From: an uncultured delta proteobacterium
Lineage (GTDB): Bacteria > Desulfobacterota > WTBG01 > CAIYCZ01 > CAIRTM01
Direction of reading: 5' to 3'
Assembly: GCA_903881505.1 (NCBI GenBank)
Contig: CAIRTM010000077.1
Span: 1 to 64,000, forward strand
Length of the DNA: 64,000 bases
Position 1 is the stretch's first letter; every line of letters starts with the position of its first letter. The notes under the pieces were generated by a model that was not told the DNA's origin, ran no database searches, and saw only the letters and a program-made list of their open reading frames with translations. Of the stretch, positions 9,354-18,744 are shown piece by piece. Position numbers and translations under genes: made by a program.

Positions 9354-9803
9354 GTGACGACCGCAGATGTCCTGATCAAACAGCTGCCCGGCAGCGAAGA
9401 CCTGCCCCTGCCCCGATACATGACGCCGCACGCAGCCGGCATGGACCTGTATGCCGCGGTTCCCGAAGATATCATTCTTGCGCCCGGAGAGCGCGCGCTG
9501 GTGCCCGCCGGCATTGCGATCGCGCTGCCTGAAGGCAGCGAGGCCCAGATCAGGCCGCGCAGCGGGCTTGCTGCCGCGCACGGACTGACGCTGCTGAACG
9601 CGCCCGGCACCATCGATTCTGATTACCGAGGGGAAATAAAAATCATCCTGGCCAATCTCGGCCAGAAGCCGTTCACGATCCGCCGCGGCGAGCGCATCGC
9701 CCAGATGATAATCGCGCCGGTCGTGACCGCGCGTCTGCGCGCCGTGGACGACCTGCCTGAAACCGGCCGGGGCAGCGGCGGCTTCGGCCATACCGGCCGC
9801 TGA
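9354..9803 (+). CDS. dut: dUTP diphosphatase (dUTPase)
   Basis: Trimeric all-beta dUTPase, hydrolyses dUTP to dUMP and pyrophosphate. All five family motifs are present: AAGMDLYA (27-34), [35 protein letters not shown] and the C-terminal P-loop-like [12 protein letters not shown]. Length 149 aa is standard. It starts with GTG; AGGAAGG stands about 10 nt upstream. Last gene of the suhB operon and convergent with the next minus-strand gene. Confidence 0.95.
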   Translation: MTTADVLIKQLPGSEDLPLPRYMTPHAAGMDLYAAVPEDIILAPGERALVPAGIAIALPEGSEAQIRPRSGLAAAHGLTLLNAPGTIDSDYRGEIKIILANLGQKPFTIRRGERIAQMIIAPVVTARLRAVDDLPETGRGSGGFGHTGR

Positions 9804-9832
9804 GCACATCCCTGTCCTCCTCAGGAACCGGC

Positions 9833-11032
9833 TCACTCCTTCGTTTGTATGGTCCTGTGGACTGTCGCCCACGCATCCGTTTTAAAATACCGCAGCAGCC
9901 GGTCTATGCCGCGCGCCATTTCCCTGCGGCCGGTTTTAATGGCCCTGACCGCTCCGGGCTCAACCTCCTCGTCCGGAAAAATCTCAACCGGAAAGCGCGT
10001 GGCGATCACGCTGATTTCCTCAACGCCCGGCGTTGATGCCTTGAAATTCAGTGAGCTGCCTTCAGCCGGTATCCGCACTTCGGTTCCGGCCCGTACAAGC
10101 GCGTCGGACTGGTCACGGTTGGGAAACAGCATATAGCCGCCCGACTGCGGGCTGAAATAGATAAGCGTGACATAGCAGTCCTGTGCGGCCTTGACAAAAA
10201 ACACGATCTCCTCACCCGGCCGGAACGTATCGCCCTTTTTGCCGGTGCGAAGCTCGAGTTTCAGGCTCTGGGCAGGGTTGGCGACTTCAGCCAGGCTTTC
10301 GACCGTGGAGACAAAGGGCCGGGGCGGTACATCATCGGTGGCGATCTGTTCCCGGCCGTCCTGCAGGCCGCATACCCAACCCTTCAGCCCGGCCGGGGTT
10401 TCGATGGCAAACCAGCATGTTCTTTGATCATTTGCGTGGAATTCATCGGCGATGGCGAATGCGTCGGCAGGCTGCAGTGTCGCGATGAGGGCGCTTTTCG
10501 AATCCGCTGACGCGCGCACCTGCAGCTGGGCAAGCGGCCGGTAGCGGGCTGAAACATAGGAGCGCTGCGCAAGCATCTGCGGGCTGGCCTCGAAGCGCTC
10601 AAGCAGCTCGCGCGCCCGGTCACGGTTCGGCCTGTAACGGTCGAACTGGTACACCAGGAAACAGGCCTCCATGGTTTCGCGGCCGGGCATCAACGACATG
10701 CGCCGCATGATGGCGGCATGGGCGTTGAGTGCGGCCTCGCGCACCAGGGGACTGCGGTCGCCCTCGAGCACGCGGTACAGGGATGCGAACACCTCGGGAC
10801 CGCGAAAGCGGCCGAGCCCGGCCGCGGCCCGCAGGCGCATCTGGGCATCATCGCAGGTGAGCATGATTTCAGCGACATCGGCAAACACCAGGTCGCCGCA
10901 CTTTTCCTGATCAAGCATCCAGTCAAGCCGTTTTGGCGCGCACGGGTCGTCTGCTGCCTGCGCCCCGCCCAGCCCGAGCATCAACAGCACACTTACTCCT
11001 GCCAGCGCTGCGCCGGCTCTGCAAAACTTCAT
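9833..11032 (-). CDS. Secreted HEAT-repeat / DUF4384 protein
   Basis: A signal peptide (1-26, ending AQA) is followed by a HEAT-like helical region (CDDAQMRLRAAAGLGRF, SPLVREAALNAHAAI), an SH3-like segment near 170-225 (LAQLQVRASADSKSALIATL, GLKGWVCG) and a C-terminal DUF4384 domain (VFFVKAAQDCYVTLIYFSP, YMLFPN). DUF4384 proteins are extracytoplasmic and often accompany secretion or kinase systems; the molecular role is unknown. AAAGGAG precedes the ATG. It is the last gene of the long minus-strand polysaccharide run, 73 nt after the radical SAM gene, so it may or may not belong to that operon. Confidence 0.85.
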   Translation of the reverse strand: MKFCRAGAALAGVSVLLMLGLGGAQAADDPCAPKRLDWMLDQEKCGDLVFADVAEIMLTCDDAQMRLRAAAGLGRFRGPEVFASLYRVLEGDRSPLVREAALNAHAAIMRRMSLMPGRETMEACFLVYQFDRYRPNRDRARELLERFEASPQMLAQRSYVSARYRPLAQLQVRASADSKSALIATLQPADAFAIADEFHANDQRTCWFAIETPAGLKGWVCGLQDGREQIATDDVPPRPFVSTVESLAEVANPAQSLKLELRTGKKGDTFRPGEEIVFFVKAAQDCYVTLIYFSPQSGGYMLFPNRDQSDALVRAGTEVRIPAEGSSLNFKASTPGVEEISVIATRFPVEIFPDEEVEPGAVRAIKTGRREMARGIDRLLRYFKTDAWATVHRTIQTKE

Positions 11033-11105
11033 ACGGTTTCGTCTCCTTTCCTGGAGGAAGTAATCTTATGGTGTACACAGGATGTTTCCTGGCCGGCAAC
11101 AGTCC

Positions 11106-12227
11106 TTACCCACGGGGAAAAATGCGCTGATACTTCGGGTCCTTCACAAAAAAAAGCGGGTCGGTTACTTTGCCGCCTTCGATATGTAACCGCGCGTTGC
11201 CGGGAAATCCGAACTTTTCGACATAGTCCTTCTGAATGCCGGTGCAGATCGGGCTTGCGTCGCAGTGCCGGCACTCCTGGTTCTGCCGGTAATAATACTT
11301 AATCCTGAAATTAGACAGCAGTTTGCCGAGCAGTGTATCAAACCGCCGGAAGCTGAACGTCGGCGTGTTGCCCGGGCAGAAGATACCGGCCGCCAGCGCC
11401 GCAAGGGCCTTCACCCAGCCCTTCTGAAATACAACATTCAGGAACGGGTCCCATTCCTGGGCTTCATGAAATTTCTGCCACTGCGTCCTGATTGCATCCG
11501 GATGCCTGCGCAGGAAGCAGAACGGCAGGAAACGCACATTGATCATGCTGAAGCGGTCTTTCCACACGTCAAGCGCGCCGGATATGGCCTCGCCGATGGC
11601 ATGATAGTCGGAGAAGCGCACCGGGCCGTTTTTTTGGACATGCACGGCTGTTTCCGACGGGTTGAAAACAATCAGGTTGACGGTGGCGGGCCGCCATGCG
11701 TGCACTGAGGCCAGAAACCGGCCGATATCGCCGTAATTCGTGTTCGTTATGACCGTATTGATCCGGACGGGGATGCCCAGCGCGGTAAAATTTTCAATCG
11801 ACTGTATAATTTTCCGGTAACTGCCGGGAACGCCCGTAAGGCTGTCATGGACAGCGGCATCATGGGAGTGGATTGAAAACAGCGCTTCGGTAAGCCCGCT
11901 CTGCTGCAGTGTTGCGCAATAGGCCGCATCAGACGTTACAATGCCGTTTGTTATGATGTTGACGGTACGGTAGCCCGTCTGCCGGCAGAAGCTGATGAGC
12001 TCCGGCAGGTCTTTGCGAATGGTCGGCTCACCGCCGGAAATATCGATGGCGCGCTTGCCGAGCGCATGGGCAAAGCGGATTTTTCTCTTATTCTGGGCGG
12101 TGGTTGAATTTTTGACGGTTCCGCGCCGCAAGTCCTCAAGGTAATAGCAGAAAGCGCAGCGCGCATTGCAGGCATAGCCGGCGTGCAGCACGAACCGGTC
12201 GGTCACTTCATAGCGGAGTAGCGGCAT
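11106..12227 (-). CDS. Radical SAM protein with SPASM-like Cys tail
   Basis: Radical SAM enzyme: the [4Fe-4S] motif CNARCAFC has Cys20, Cys24 and Cys27, followed by DISGGEPTIRKDLPEL (SAM-binding GGE) and FSIHSHD. The tail holds ECRHCDASPICTG, a SPASM/twitch-like set of cysteines that could carry an auxiliary cluster. 373 aa. The ATG at 12227 overlaps the preceding glycosyltransferase by 20 nt; a longer start at 12269 would lie deeper inside it and has no better ribosome-binding site. Coupling to the polysaccharide genes suggests it modifies the glycan or its precursor, or a peptide linked to it; the substrate cannot be read from sequence. Confidence 0.88.
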   Translation of the reverse strand: MPLLRYEVTDRFVLHAGYACNARCAFCYYLEDLRRGTVKNSTTAQNKRKIRFAHALGKRAIDISGGEPTIRKDLPELISFCRQTGYRTVNIITNGIVTSDAAYCATLQQSGLTEALFSIHSHDAAVHDSLTGVPGSYRKIIQSIENFTALGIPVRINTVITNTNYGDIGRFLASVHAWRPATVNLIVFNPSETAVHVQKNGPVRFSDYHAIGEAISGALDVWKDRFSMINVRFLPFCFLRRHPDAIRTQWQKFHEAQEWDPFLNVVFQKGWVKALAALAAGIFCPGNTPTFSFRRFDTLLGKLLSNFRIKYYYRQNQECRHCDASPICTGIQKDYVEKFGFPGNARLHIEGGKVTDPLFFVKDPKYQRIFPRG

Positions 12228-13071
12228 TTTTTTTCTTTTCCATGCGATAGCCGTATGCCTGGTACACAACCGCCAGGAAAATCAGCGCGAGCACCGCCGG
12301 CGCCCAGGCACCCGCGCGCATGAGCGAATTTTTAAACGACCACAGCCGCAGCAGGAAAAAACCGCCCACGCTGCCGAGCCGCCGTTTTATATGATAGTTT
12401 CCGCGGCCGCGCGTGATCTGCCAGGCCATAAATTGCCGCAGGCCCTCGACCTCGGCGTGATAGACCTTCTGCTGCCTGACATACTTTATTTTGAAACCGC
12501 GCGCAAGGGCCGCCTTGGCAAACACCGTATCCTCCCCGCCGGCCACCGGGAACGTGGGATCAAAACAGCCAATCCGCAAAAAAGCATCTTTGCGTATGGC
12601 CAGATTGCAGCTGCTGATACTGCCGGTATAGCCCTGCGCGTCCACCCGCCACACATTCTCAAAACCGATTGCGCCGCCTCCCGGAAACCCGAGCTGAGCT
12701 ACGAGCCTTCCCAGCAGTGTTGCGGCCTCGACTGCCGTGTCGCCTGCCGCTATATGCTCATGCGCCGTGGCCTCAAGCGCTACGCGCAGCGTGTCAGGCC
12801 CGAGGCGGCAGTCGGCATCGGTGAAAAACAGAACAGCATGTGCGGCCTGCTGTGCGCCCGTGTTGCGGGCGTCGGCCGGTCCGCTGTTGCGCTCCTTGTA
12901 CACAACCCGCACGGCGGGGTCGTGCGGCAAAGCCGCATAGTGCCGCTCAGTGGAGCAGTCATCGACGAATATAAGCTCGCAGCCCGGCTGCGCCTGCTTG
13001 CTGAAGGATTCGTATACAGCGCGCAGCTGATCGGCGCGCACATTGAAGCAGGGAACGATGACCGATATCAT
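12208..13071 (-). CDS. Glycosyltransferase family 2, C-terminal membrane segment
   Basis: GT-A fold inverting transferase. It opens with MISVIVPCFNV, then ELIFVDDCS, NSGPADARNTGA, and the metal-binding FFTDADCRLG. A GGEDTVFAKAA segment corresponds to the acceptor/ED motif. A single hydrophobic helix (about 262-280) near the C-terminus should tether it to the inner membrane. 287 aa. Start overlaps the stop of the upstream membrane-protein gene by 4 nt (13068-13071) and its end overlaps the radical SAM start, so translation is probably coupled. Confidence 0.9.
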   Translation of the reverse strand: MISVIVPCFNVRADQLRAVYESFSKQAQPGCELIFVDDCSTERHYAALPHDPAVRVVYKERNSGPADARNTGAQQAAHAVLFFTDADCRLGPDTLRVALEATAHEHIAAGDTAVEAATLLGRLVAQLGFPGGGAIGFENVWRVDAQGYTGSISSCNLAIRKDAFLRIGCFDPTFPVAGGEDTVFAKAALARGFKIKYVRQQKVYHAEVEGLRQFMAWQITRGRGNYHIKRRLGSVGGFFLLRLWSFKNSLMRAGAWAPAVLALIFLAVVYQAYGYRMEKKKNAATPL

Positions 13072-13928
13072 GGCCTGTTTCTCACTGCAACCATCGTCAG
13101 GCAGTACATAAGAAGCTCGGCGCCTATGGCCGCCAGCCTGAACAGGACTATAAGCTGGGTCAGCAAAAAGACGTCATGGCCACCCTGCCTGAAAATCTCC
13201 ACGAACACCACCTCCCGGATTCCGATGCCGCCCGGCGAGCCCGGAACCACGAAACCGGCCAGGTATGCAACCGCGAAGCCTGTCGTGTACTGCGCAAAAC
13301 CGATGCCGGGAATAGGTACCATGTATCTGCTGAGAATGCACAGTATCGCTCCGAACAGCAGCGCCGAACAGCTGTAGAGCGCTATGACGGCCAGGTGGCG
13401 CGCCTGCGGCGCGAGGGCTCTTTTTTTTATAACCACCCAAACGGCCGCGGCGGCGCAGGCCACGCCGGCAGGCAGCATCACCCGGCCACCCGTCAGCTCC
13501 GAAGCGAGTTCCCGTCCGAACGCCGTGACGAACACACATCCGAACAGGAGATACGTCACGACCAGGAGCAGGGTTTCAAACACGATCAGCCGCGTGTTTT
13601 CACCGCCTTTTACGCCCAGGCTCCTGAGCTGCAACCAGCGTGAAAAAAAATGCGCGATGTTGCCGGGCAGGTATTTGTATATCTGGGCCGCGCTGTTGAT
13701 GCGCAGCAGCTTCCAGTAGGAAACCCTTGTTTCGAGCAGCGCTGCGATGATGACCGCCTGAATGCCATGCGTAAGGCAGAAAAGCGCCGCGGCGGCCGGA
13801 AGCGCTGCGCTGAACGAGAACTCGATCCTGTCCGCGTTCCGGGCAAGGGTTGCCAGCAGGTAAAAAACCGCTGCAAGCGTGGCAAGCGTGCCGAAAGCAC
13901 GCAGTGTTTTTTTTATCGCCGGGCGCAT
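13068..13928 (-). CDS. LPG-synthase-type integral membrane protein (UPF0104)
   Basis: 286-aa protein with about seven hydrophobic segments. It matches the flippase-like lysylphosphatidylglycerol-synthase transmembrane family (AglD/UPF0104), seen in NKYLPGN-like IYKYLPGNIAHFFSRWLQLRSLGV and the closing FVVPGSPGGIGIREVVFV. In glycan loci this family often sits beside GT2 enzymes and has been proposed to act in lipid-linked sugar transfer or flipping. No aminoacyl-transfer domain is attached. It overlaps the following GT2 by 4 nt and is 27 nt behind the DPM1-like gene. Confidence 0.88.
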   Translation of the reverse strand: MRPAIKKTLRAFGTLATLAAVFYLLATLARNADRIEFSFSAALPAAAALFCLTHGIQAVIIAALLETRVSYWKLLRINSAAQIYKYLPGNIAHFFSRWLQLRSLGVKGGENTRLIVFETLLLVVTYLLFGCVFVTAFGRELASELTGGRVMLPAGVACAAAAVWVVIKKRALAPQARHLAVIALYSCSALLFGAILCILSRYMVPIPGIGFAQYTTGFAVAYLAGFVVPGSPGGIGIREVVFVEIFRQGGHDVFLLTQLIVLFRLAAIGAELLMYCLTMVAVRNRP

Positions 13929-13955
13929 CGGGCGGCCTTCAGATATACGCGGGAA

Positions 13956-14903
13956 CTATCGCGCACGGTGCTCGTTTTTAACCTTTATCTGCTCAAGAAG
14001 CTTGCGATTGACCGAAAGCAGGTCGGCGATGAACGCGATCAGGCAGGTCTGAAACCCCATGCCAAGGAGAATACTCGCCAGAATCAGGGACTGCACATGC
14101 CCGCCGCCGGTGCCGGTGACAAAATAAAAGTACAGGAACCTGAGCCCGAGCGCCAGGCCCAGCAGCAGCAGCAGGCTGCCGACTGCCATGAAAAATTTAA
14201 AGGGCTGGTAGACGACGAATATCCGCAGGACCGTGACGGCCGAGCGCATGATATAGGCCGGGATGCTTTTGACAAGTCGCGACGGCCTGATCTCGCGGTT
14301 CACCCTGACCGGGACCGAGGTGATGGCCATAGCCTTCTGGCCGGCCTGAATAATGGTCTCAAGCGTATAGGTGTAGTCGCTGAAAACATTCAGCTGCCCG
14401 GCGCAGGAGCGGCTCATGGCCCGGAACCCGCTCGGCGCATCGGGAATGTCGGTATGGCTGACCGCGCGCACGACCCAGCTTCCGGCCTTCTGCAGCATTT
14501 TTTTTGAAAATGAAAAATCCTGTATCGTTGCGATCGGACGTTCCCCGACGACAAAATCGGCACTGCCGGCAAGAATCGGCGCCACCAGCGCGGCAATGTC
14601 ATCGGCGCAGTACTGATTATCGGCGTCCGTGTTCACGATCACGTCAGCGCCCAGTTCAAGGGCGGAGGTGATGCCGGCCATGAAGGCTTTTGCCAGGCCC
14701 TGGCGTTTGGGAAAGCTCACGATATGGTCAACGCCCAGGCCGCGCGCGCACTCAACGGTCCCGTCGGTGCTGCCGTCATTGATGACGAGCCATTCAACCG
14801 CTTCGAAACCGGGCACATGGCGGGGCAGGCCGGCCAGCGTAACCGGCAGGGTCCGGGCCTCATTGTGGCAGGGGATCTGGATGATAAGCTTCACGGACGG
14901 CAC
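13956..14903 (-). CDS. DPM1/DesVII-like GT2 with two C-terminal TM helices
   Basis: Polyprenyl-phosphate sugar transferase-like GT2 enzyme. N-terminal catalytic domain: LIIQIPCHNEARTLPVTL, EWLVINDGSTDGT, and DVIVNTDADNQYCADDI with the DxD metal site. Two hydrophobic helices near residues 220-245 and 262-290 anchor it. Enzymes of this type load a monosaccharide from a nucleotide sugar onto undecaprenyl phosphate, the donor used by GT-C membrane transferases. That fits the two large multi-span proteins in this locus. 315 aa; its start overlaps the upstream multi-span protein by 13 nt. Confidence 0.9.
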   Translation of the reverse strand: MPSVKLIIQIPCHNEARTLPVTLAGLPRHVPGFEAVEWLVINDGSTDGTVECARGLGVDHIVSFPKRQGLAKAFMAGITSALELGADVIVNTDADNQYCADDIAALVAPILAGSADFVVGERPIATIQDFSFSKKMLQKAGSWVVRAVSHTDIPDAPSGFRAMSRSCAGQLNVFSDYTYTLETIIQAGQKAMAITSVPVRVNREIRPSRLVKSIPAYIMRSAVTVLRIFVVYQPFKFFMAVGSLLLLLGLALGLRFLYFYFVTGTGGGHVQSLILASILLGMGFQTCLIAFIADLLSVNRKLLEQIKVKNEHRAR

Positions 14904-16402
14904 CTCGTTGCAGTGTTGTCAATGCGGGTAAAACGCTGCGTGAACAGGCAGACCAGCACGCACAGGCTGAGCAGCACATGGGGGATTGCCGGTGCGCTGT
15001 AGCGGCTGAGATTATGCGAAAAAAAAGCATTAAACGAAAGCATTAAAAACGGCAGCGCTATAAACGCCGTTATGCGCGGCCTGCCCGCACACGGGCCGTA
15101 GGCGGCCAGGCCAAGGAACGCGGCTGCGCACAGCGCGTTGAGGGCTGTAAACAGCCCCCCGCCATAGAAGCACCACATGCCCCGCCAGGCGAACAGCAGC
15201 GACATGAGCGTATGCCGCACGGGGTGCCGCACTATCCACTGGCGGGCCTCGCGCTTCAGATACCCATCGGCCGCAAGTTCAGGATTGGCATGTCCCTGTG
15301 AGGCAAACCGCCTGATCACCCTGGCCCGCTCGGCCCGGCTCCGGCTGTGGAACGAAATCGCATCTTCGGGCCTGCCGGCCCGCTCAGCCGCCTCATCCAT
15401 GAGCGCAAACCCGGAATCGGATGAGCGGTTCAGGCGCGCCCCCCGTCCGCCTTCTTCGAAGTCCGCGGGGGCGCGGTCAAGAGACGAGTTTTTCACCAGC
15501 TTTTTGTAGGCGCCGGGCCCCCAGAGATACAGGGCCGAAACAGCCTCATCCATGGTCATGGTGTCGCGCAGCATGCGGCCGTATAAAACAGTTCCGCCCC
15601 GCTGGGCCAGGGTTGACGTGCCGAACTGCATGTAGTTGCGCAGCATCCAGGGCCCGGCAGCAACCGCGATGCCCGCCGTAAAAACAGCACAGCACGCGAA
15701 CGCGCGAACGGATTTCAAACGCGCAGCGGGTGCACAGCAGAAAAAAACAATCAGCACTGCCAGGGGCGCCAGGTAGAGGAAAACCGCTTTTGTAAGGCAC
15801 AAAACGCCGTAGAGCGCGCCCGCCGGCAGGAACAGGCGCACCCTGCCCGCGCGCACGCTTATGACAAGCAGCAGCGATGCCCAGAGCATGACCGCAGCGG
15901 TCGGGATCTCCGTACAGAGCGTGTCGGCATGTTCGGGATTTCTCAAAAATACCAGCCATATCAGCACACACGACAAACATGCCGCAAGGGTGCTGCGCGT
16001 CAGCTCGACAGCCAGGGCCGCGGCGCCGAGCAGCACCAGCAGCGCCCAGGCAATGTTCACCCGCTTCACCTGCCGGCACAGGCTGCCGCCGGCCGCCTGC
16101 TCAAAATCCATATTCGGCGAGAACGCCGGATGCAGGCGCATGAAAAGCGCGGCCGCGGCCGGAACGACCGGTTCGCGGTAATTATCAGGCGATGGCTCTC
16201 CCGCGGCCGGCTCCTCAATCGAAAACACGCCCCAGACATTCAGGTTAAAGCCCGCCCGCAGGTTCTGGCGGGCATCATGTGTGATAGGCGACTGCGTGAA
16301 TACGCTGTCAAGCCGCCAGCACAGCACCACAATGACCGCCAGCAGCAGCGCCCGGTACAGCAGGTGTCGTTTCCCCGCAGGTATAAGCGACGGCGCCTTC
16401 AT
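14891..16402 (-). CDS. Multi-span membrane protein, probable GT-C transferase (copy B)
   Basis: 503 aa, about 9-11 hydrophobic segments, ArnT/PMT-like layout: a short cytosolic N-terminus, first helix (residues 14-29), then a long first periplasmic loop with HDARQNLRAGFNLNVWGVF and DNYREP. It resembles polyprenyl-phosphate-sugar dependent GT-C enzymes, but I cannot point to an unambiguous catalytic acidic pair. It is clearly paralogous to the protein at 18734-20233: shared ARQNL, NVWGVFS/YAWGVFS, PDNYREP, HSWGPGAYRRLV-like and WRGMWCFYGGG segments. It overlaps both flanking genes by 4 and 13 nt. Confidence 0.8.
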   Translation of the reverse strand: MKAPSLIPAGKRHLLYRALLLAVIVVLCWRLDSVFTQSPITHDARQNLRAGFNLNVWGVFSIEEPAAGEPSPDNYREPVVPAAAALFMRLHPAFSPNMDFEQAAGGSLCRQVKRVNIAWALLVLLGAAALAVELTRSTLAACLSCVLIWLVFLRNPEHADTLCTEIPTAAVMLWASLLLVISVRAGRVRLFLPAGALYGVLCLTKAVFLYLAPLAVLIVFFCCAPAARLKSVRAFACCAVFTAGIAVAAGPWMLRNYMQFGTSTLAQRGGTVLYGRMLRDTMTMDEAVSALYLWGPGAYKKLVKNSSLDRAPADFEEGGRGARLNRSSDSGFALMDEAAERAGRPEDAISFHSRSRAERARVIRRFASQGHANPELAADGYLKREARQWIVRHPVRHTLMSLLFAWRGMWCFYGGGLFTALNALCAAAFLGLAAYGPCAGRPRITAFIALPFLMLSFNAFFSHNLSRYSAPAIPHVLLSLCVLVCLFTQRFTRIDNTATRCRP

Positions 16403-18744
16403 GGCTCTCTACCCGTGTTCATTGCGTACGATGCGGCCAGGCCGCGATACAGGTCCATATACTTTTCAGCTATGCTGCTGATCGCATAGCGCTCTTCTAC
16501 GGTCCGGCGTGCTCCCGCGCCGAGCCTGCGCGCAAGGGCTTCGTCGGAAATAATTTGTTTGACAGCGTCGCTTATCTGGTCCGCGCTGCCGGGGTCGACA
16601 AGGATTCCGTTGACGCCGTTGCGGATAACATCAGGCGCGGCCCCGGTACGGGTGGCGATCACGGGGAGCCCTGCGGCCATGGCCTCCAGAATGACATTTG
16701 ACATGCCTTCCGACAGCGACGGCTGCACGGCAACCGCGGTATTGTCAAAAAATGTTTCCACCGAAGCGGTTTCTCCGTGAAAGACGACCGCGCGGCCAAG
16801 CCCGAGTTGCTCGGCTTTTCTCTCAAGATTGCGCTTCTCCGGGCCGTCGCCGACGATTTCAAGGCGCAGGCTGCCGCTTTCCCGGTACAGCTGGGCAAAG
16901 GCATCCAGTAAAACGGTATGGCCCTTGCCGCTGATCAGCCTGCCGACGCATATGATCCGTGTGCGTGCCTGCGCGGGCCCGTTTCGGGGAGCGAACCTGC
17001 GCGTATCAACGCCGTTCGGAATGCAGACGACCTGCTCGCGGGAAAACCCCTGTTCCAGGGCCTCGCGCGCCGAGGCCGCCGAGGTGACGGCCAGGCGGTC
17101 AGCGCGGCGCAGCACTTTTAAAATAAATGCCCCCAGGAACACCTTCGACAGGGACGAAAAATCGCTTGTAGGACCTGAGCTGGTTATTTTAATGACTGTC
17201 ATTTTTTTAAACAGCAGGCCGGCAATAACAGCGGCCGGCGAATGGAATCCCTGCAGAATATGGCAGTGGATAATGTCGTAGCGCTTTCTGTTCAAGGCCA
17301 TGAAAGCAATGCAGGAAACAGCATACCACAGGGAAAACAGCAGCGGCGCTTCGACGGTACGTATCCGCCGGTGAACGGGCACGCCGCGTATCCGCTCGAG
17401 CACGGGCAGCCCCTTGAAAGACCTGGTGAGCACGCTGACATCGACGCCGCGTTCCTGCAATGCTTCAGCAAGCAGCAGGGCCTGGTTTTCCGCCCCGCCG
17501 CAAAACGGGTGAAAATACGACAGGGCCATCAAAACGCGCGGTTTCCAGGCATGGCCGTCGTGCATGCGCTGCGTTTCCCGGCTGGGCCGTATCGCGCCGC
17601 CAGCGCGTTCCGGCACGATCAACTCACGGTACAGTGCATGGTAGCTGGCGGCAACCTGCTCTATGCCATAGCGCGATTCTGCGAGCGTGCGGGCAGCCCG
17701 CCCGATGCGGTCGGCCAGATCCGCATCAGACAACAGCCGCTGGACCGCGTCATTGATCTGCCCGGCGCTGCCGGGATCGACCAGCAGCCCGGTTGCGCCG
17801 TCCTGAATAATATCCTCGGCCGCCCCGGTGCGCGTGGCGACCACGGGCAGGCCGGCCGCCATGGCTTCCAGAATAACATTCGACATACCCTCCACCAGCG
17901 AGGGCTGCACGAAAATGCATGTACTGTCGAACCGCCGTTCCATGTCCGGCACTGAGCCGTGGAACCTGACGCTGCCGGCAAGGCACGCGCCGGCCGCAGC
18001 GTGCCTGAGGCTGTCCTCCAGCGGGCCGCTGCCGAATATGTCGAGCATAAGCCCGGCGTGCTCCCGTTGCAATAAAGAAAAAGCATCGAGAAGGACATCC
18101 AGACCCTTGTTCGCGCCCAGGCTGCCCGCATACACTATTCTGCCGCGCGCACCCGTATGTCCGCTGGCCGGCCGGAAGCGGGCCGCATCCACGCCGTTTG
18201 GCATTACCGCAATCTGCCCATCAGGAAATCCGTGCGCATGCGCCTCGGCAACCGATGACCGGCTAAGCGCGATAATGCGGTCGGCATGTTTCAAAAGGCC
18301 GAGCATCCAGGGGCCGCACAGGCAGTTCTTCAGCATCGTGAAATCGCTCAGGGCTCCGGAGCTGGCGACCTTGATAATCACCTTCTTGCCGAACAGCAGT
18401 TTCATGCACAGTGCCGCCAAACTGTGGAAGCCGTGCAGAATATGGCAGTGAATGATGTCATATTCCCTGCGATGGGAAACAAGATATACCAGGCATGTTA
18501 AAAAATACGTCACGCCGAACAGCTTGCCCCGGTCGATGACCCTGATGGACCGGAGGACCGGAACACCATCCACATGCTCATCATCCGGCAGCCCCGGCAC
18601 CCGGCGCGTCAGCACCGCTACGCCGACCCCGCGCCGCAAAAGCGCCCGGCAGAGCAGCAGCGCCTGATTTTCCGTTCCGCCGACCACCGGATGGAAATTC
18701 GAAAGTATCATCAGCACTCTGGGCCGGCGCATGTCAGCTGTCAC
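16399..18744 (-). CDS. Double glycosyltransferase: two GT4 domains in tandem
   Basis: 781 aa made of two complete GT-B (GT4) enzymes head to tail. Each half starts with RPRVLMILSNFHPVVGGTEN or its counterpart KPRVLMALSYFHPFCGGAEN, contains DIIHCHILxGFHS, a PNGVD loop, and ends with the donor-binding segment SNVILEAMAAGLPV(V/I)ATRTGAA. The second copy begins about residue 400. Typical GT4 length is 360-400, so this is a duplication-fusion, not one large domain. I place the start at the GTG at 18744: AGGAG stands 7 nt before it. The ATGs at 18732 and 18771 are poorer. It overlaps the upstream multi-span gene by 11 nt. Two linkages made by one polypeptide is the natural inference. Confidence 0.92.
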   Translation of the reverse strand: MTADMRRPRVLMILSNFHPVVGGTENQALLLCRALLRRGVGVAVLTRRVPGLPDDEHVDGVPVLRSIRVIDRGKLFGVTYFLTCLVYLVSHRREYDIIHCHILHGFHSLAALCMKLLFGKKVIIKVASSGALSDFTMLKNCLCGPWMLGLLKHADRIIALSRSSVAEAHAHGFPDGQIAVMPNGVDAARFRPASGHTGARGRIVYAGSLGANKGLDVLLDAFSLLQREHAGLMLDIFGSGPLEDSLRHAAAGACLAGSVRFHGSVPDMERRFDSTCIFVQPSLVEGMSNVILEAMAAGLPVVATRTGAAEDIIQDGATGLLVDPGSAGQINDAVQRLLSDADLADRIGRAARTLAESRYGIEQVAASYHALYRELIVPERAGGAIRPSRETQRMHDGHAWKPRVLMALSYFHPFCGGAENQALLLAEALQERGVDVSVLTRSFKGLPVLERIRGVPVHRRIRTVEAPLLFSLWYAVSCIAFMALNRKRYDIIHCHILQGFHSPAAVIAGLLFKKMTVIKITSSGPTSDFSSLSKVFLGAFILKVLRRADRLAVTSAASAREALEQGFSREQVVCIPNGVDTRRFAPRNGPAQARTRIICVGRLISGKGHTVLLDAFAQLYRESGSLRLEIVGDGPEKRNLERKAEQLGLGRAVVFHGETASVETFFDNTAVAVQPSLSEGMSNVILEAMAAGLPVIATRTGAAPDVIRNGVNGILVDPGSADQISDAVKQIISDEALARRLGAGARRTVEERYAISSIAEKYMDLYRGLAASYAMNTGREP

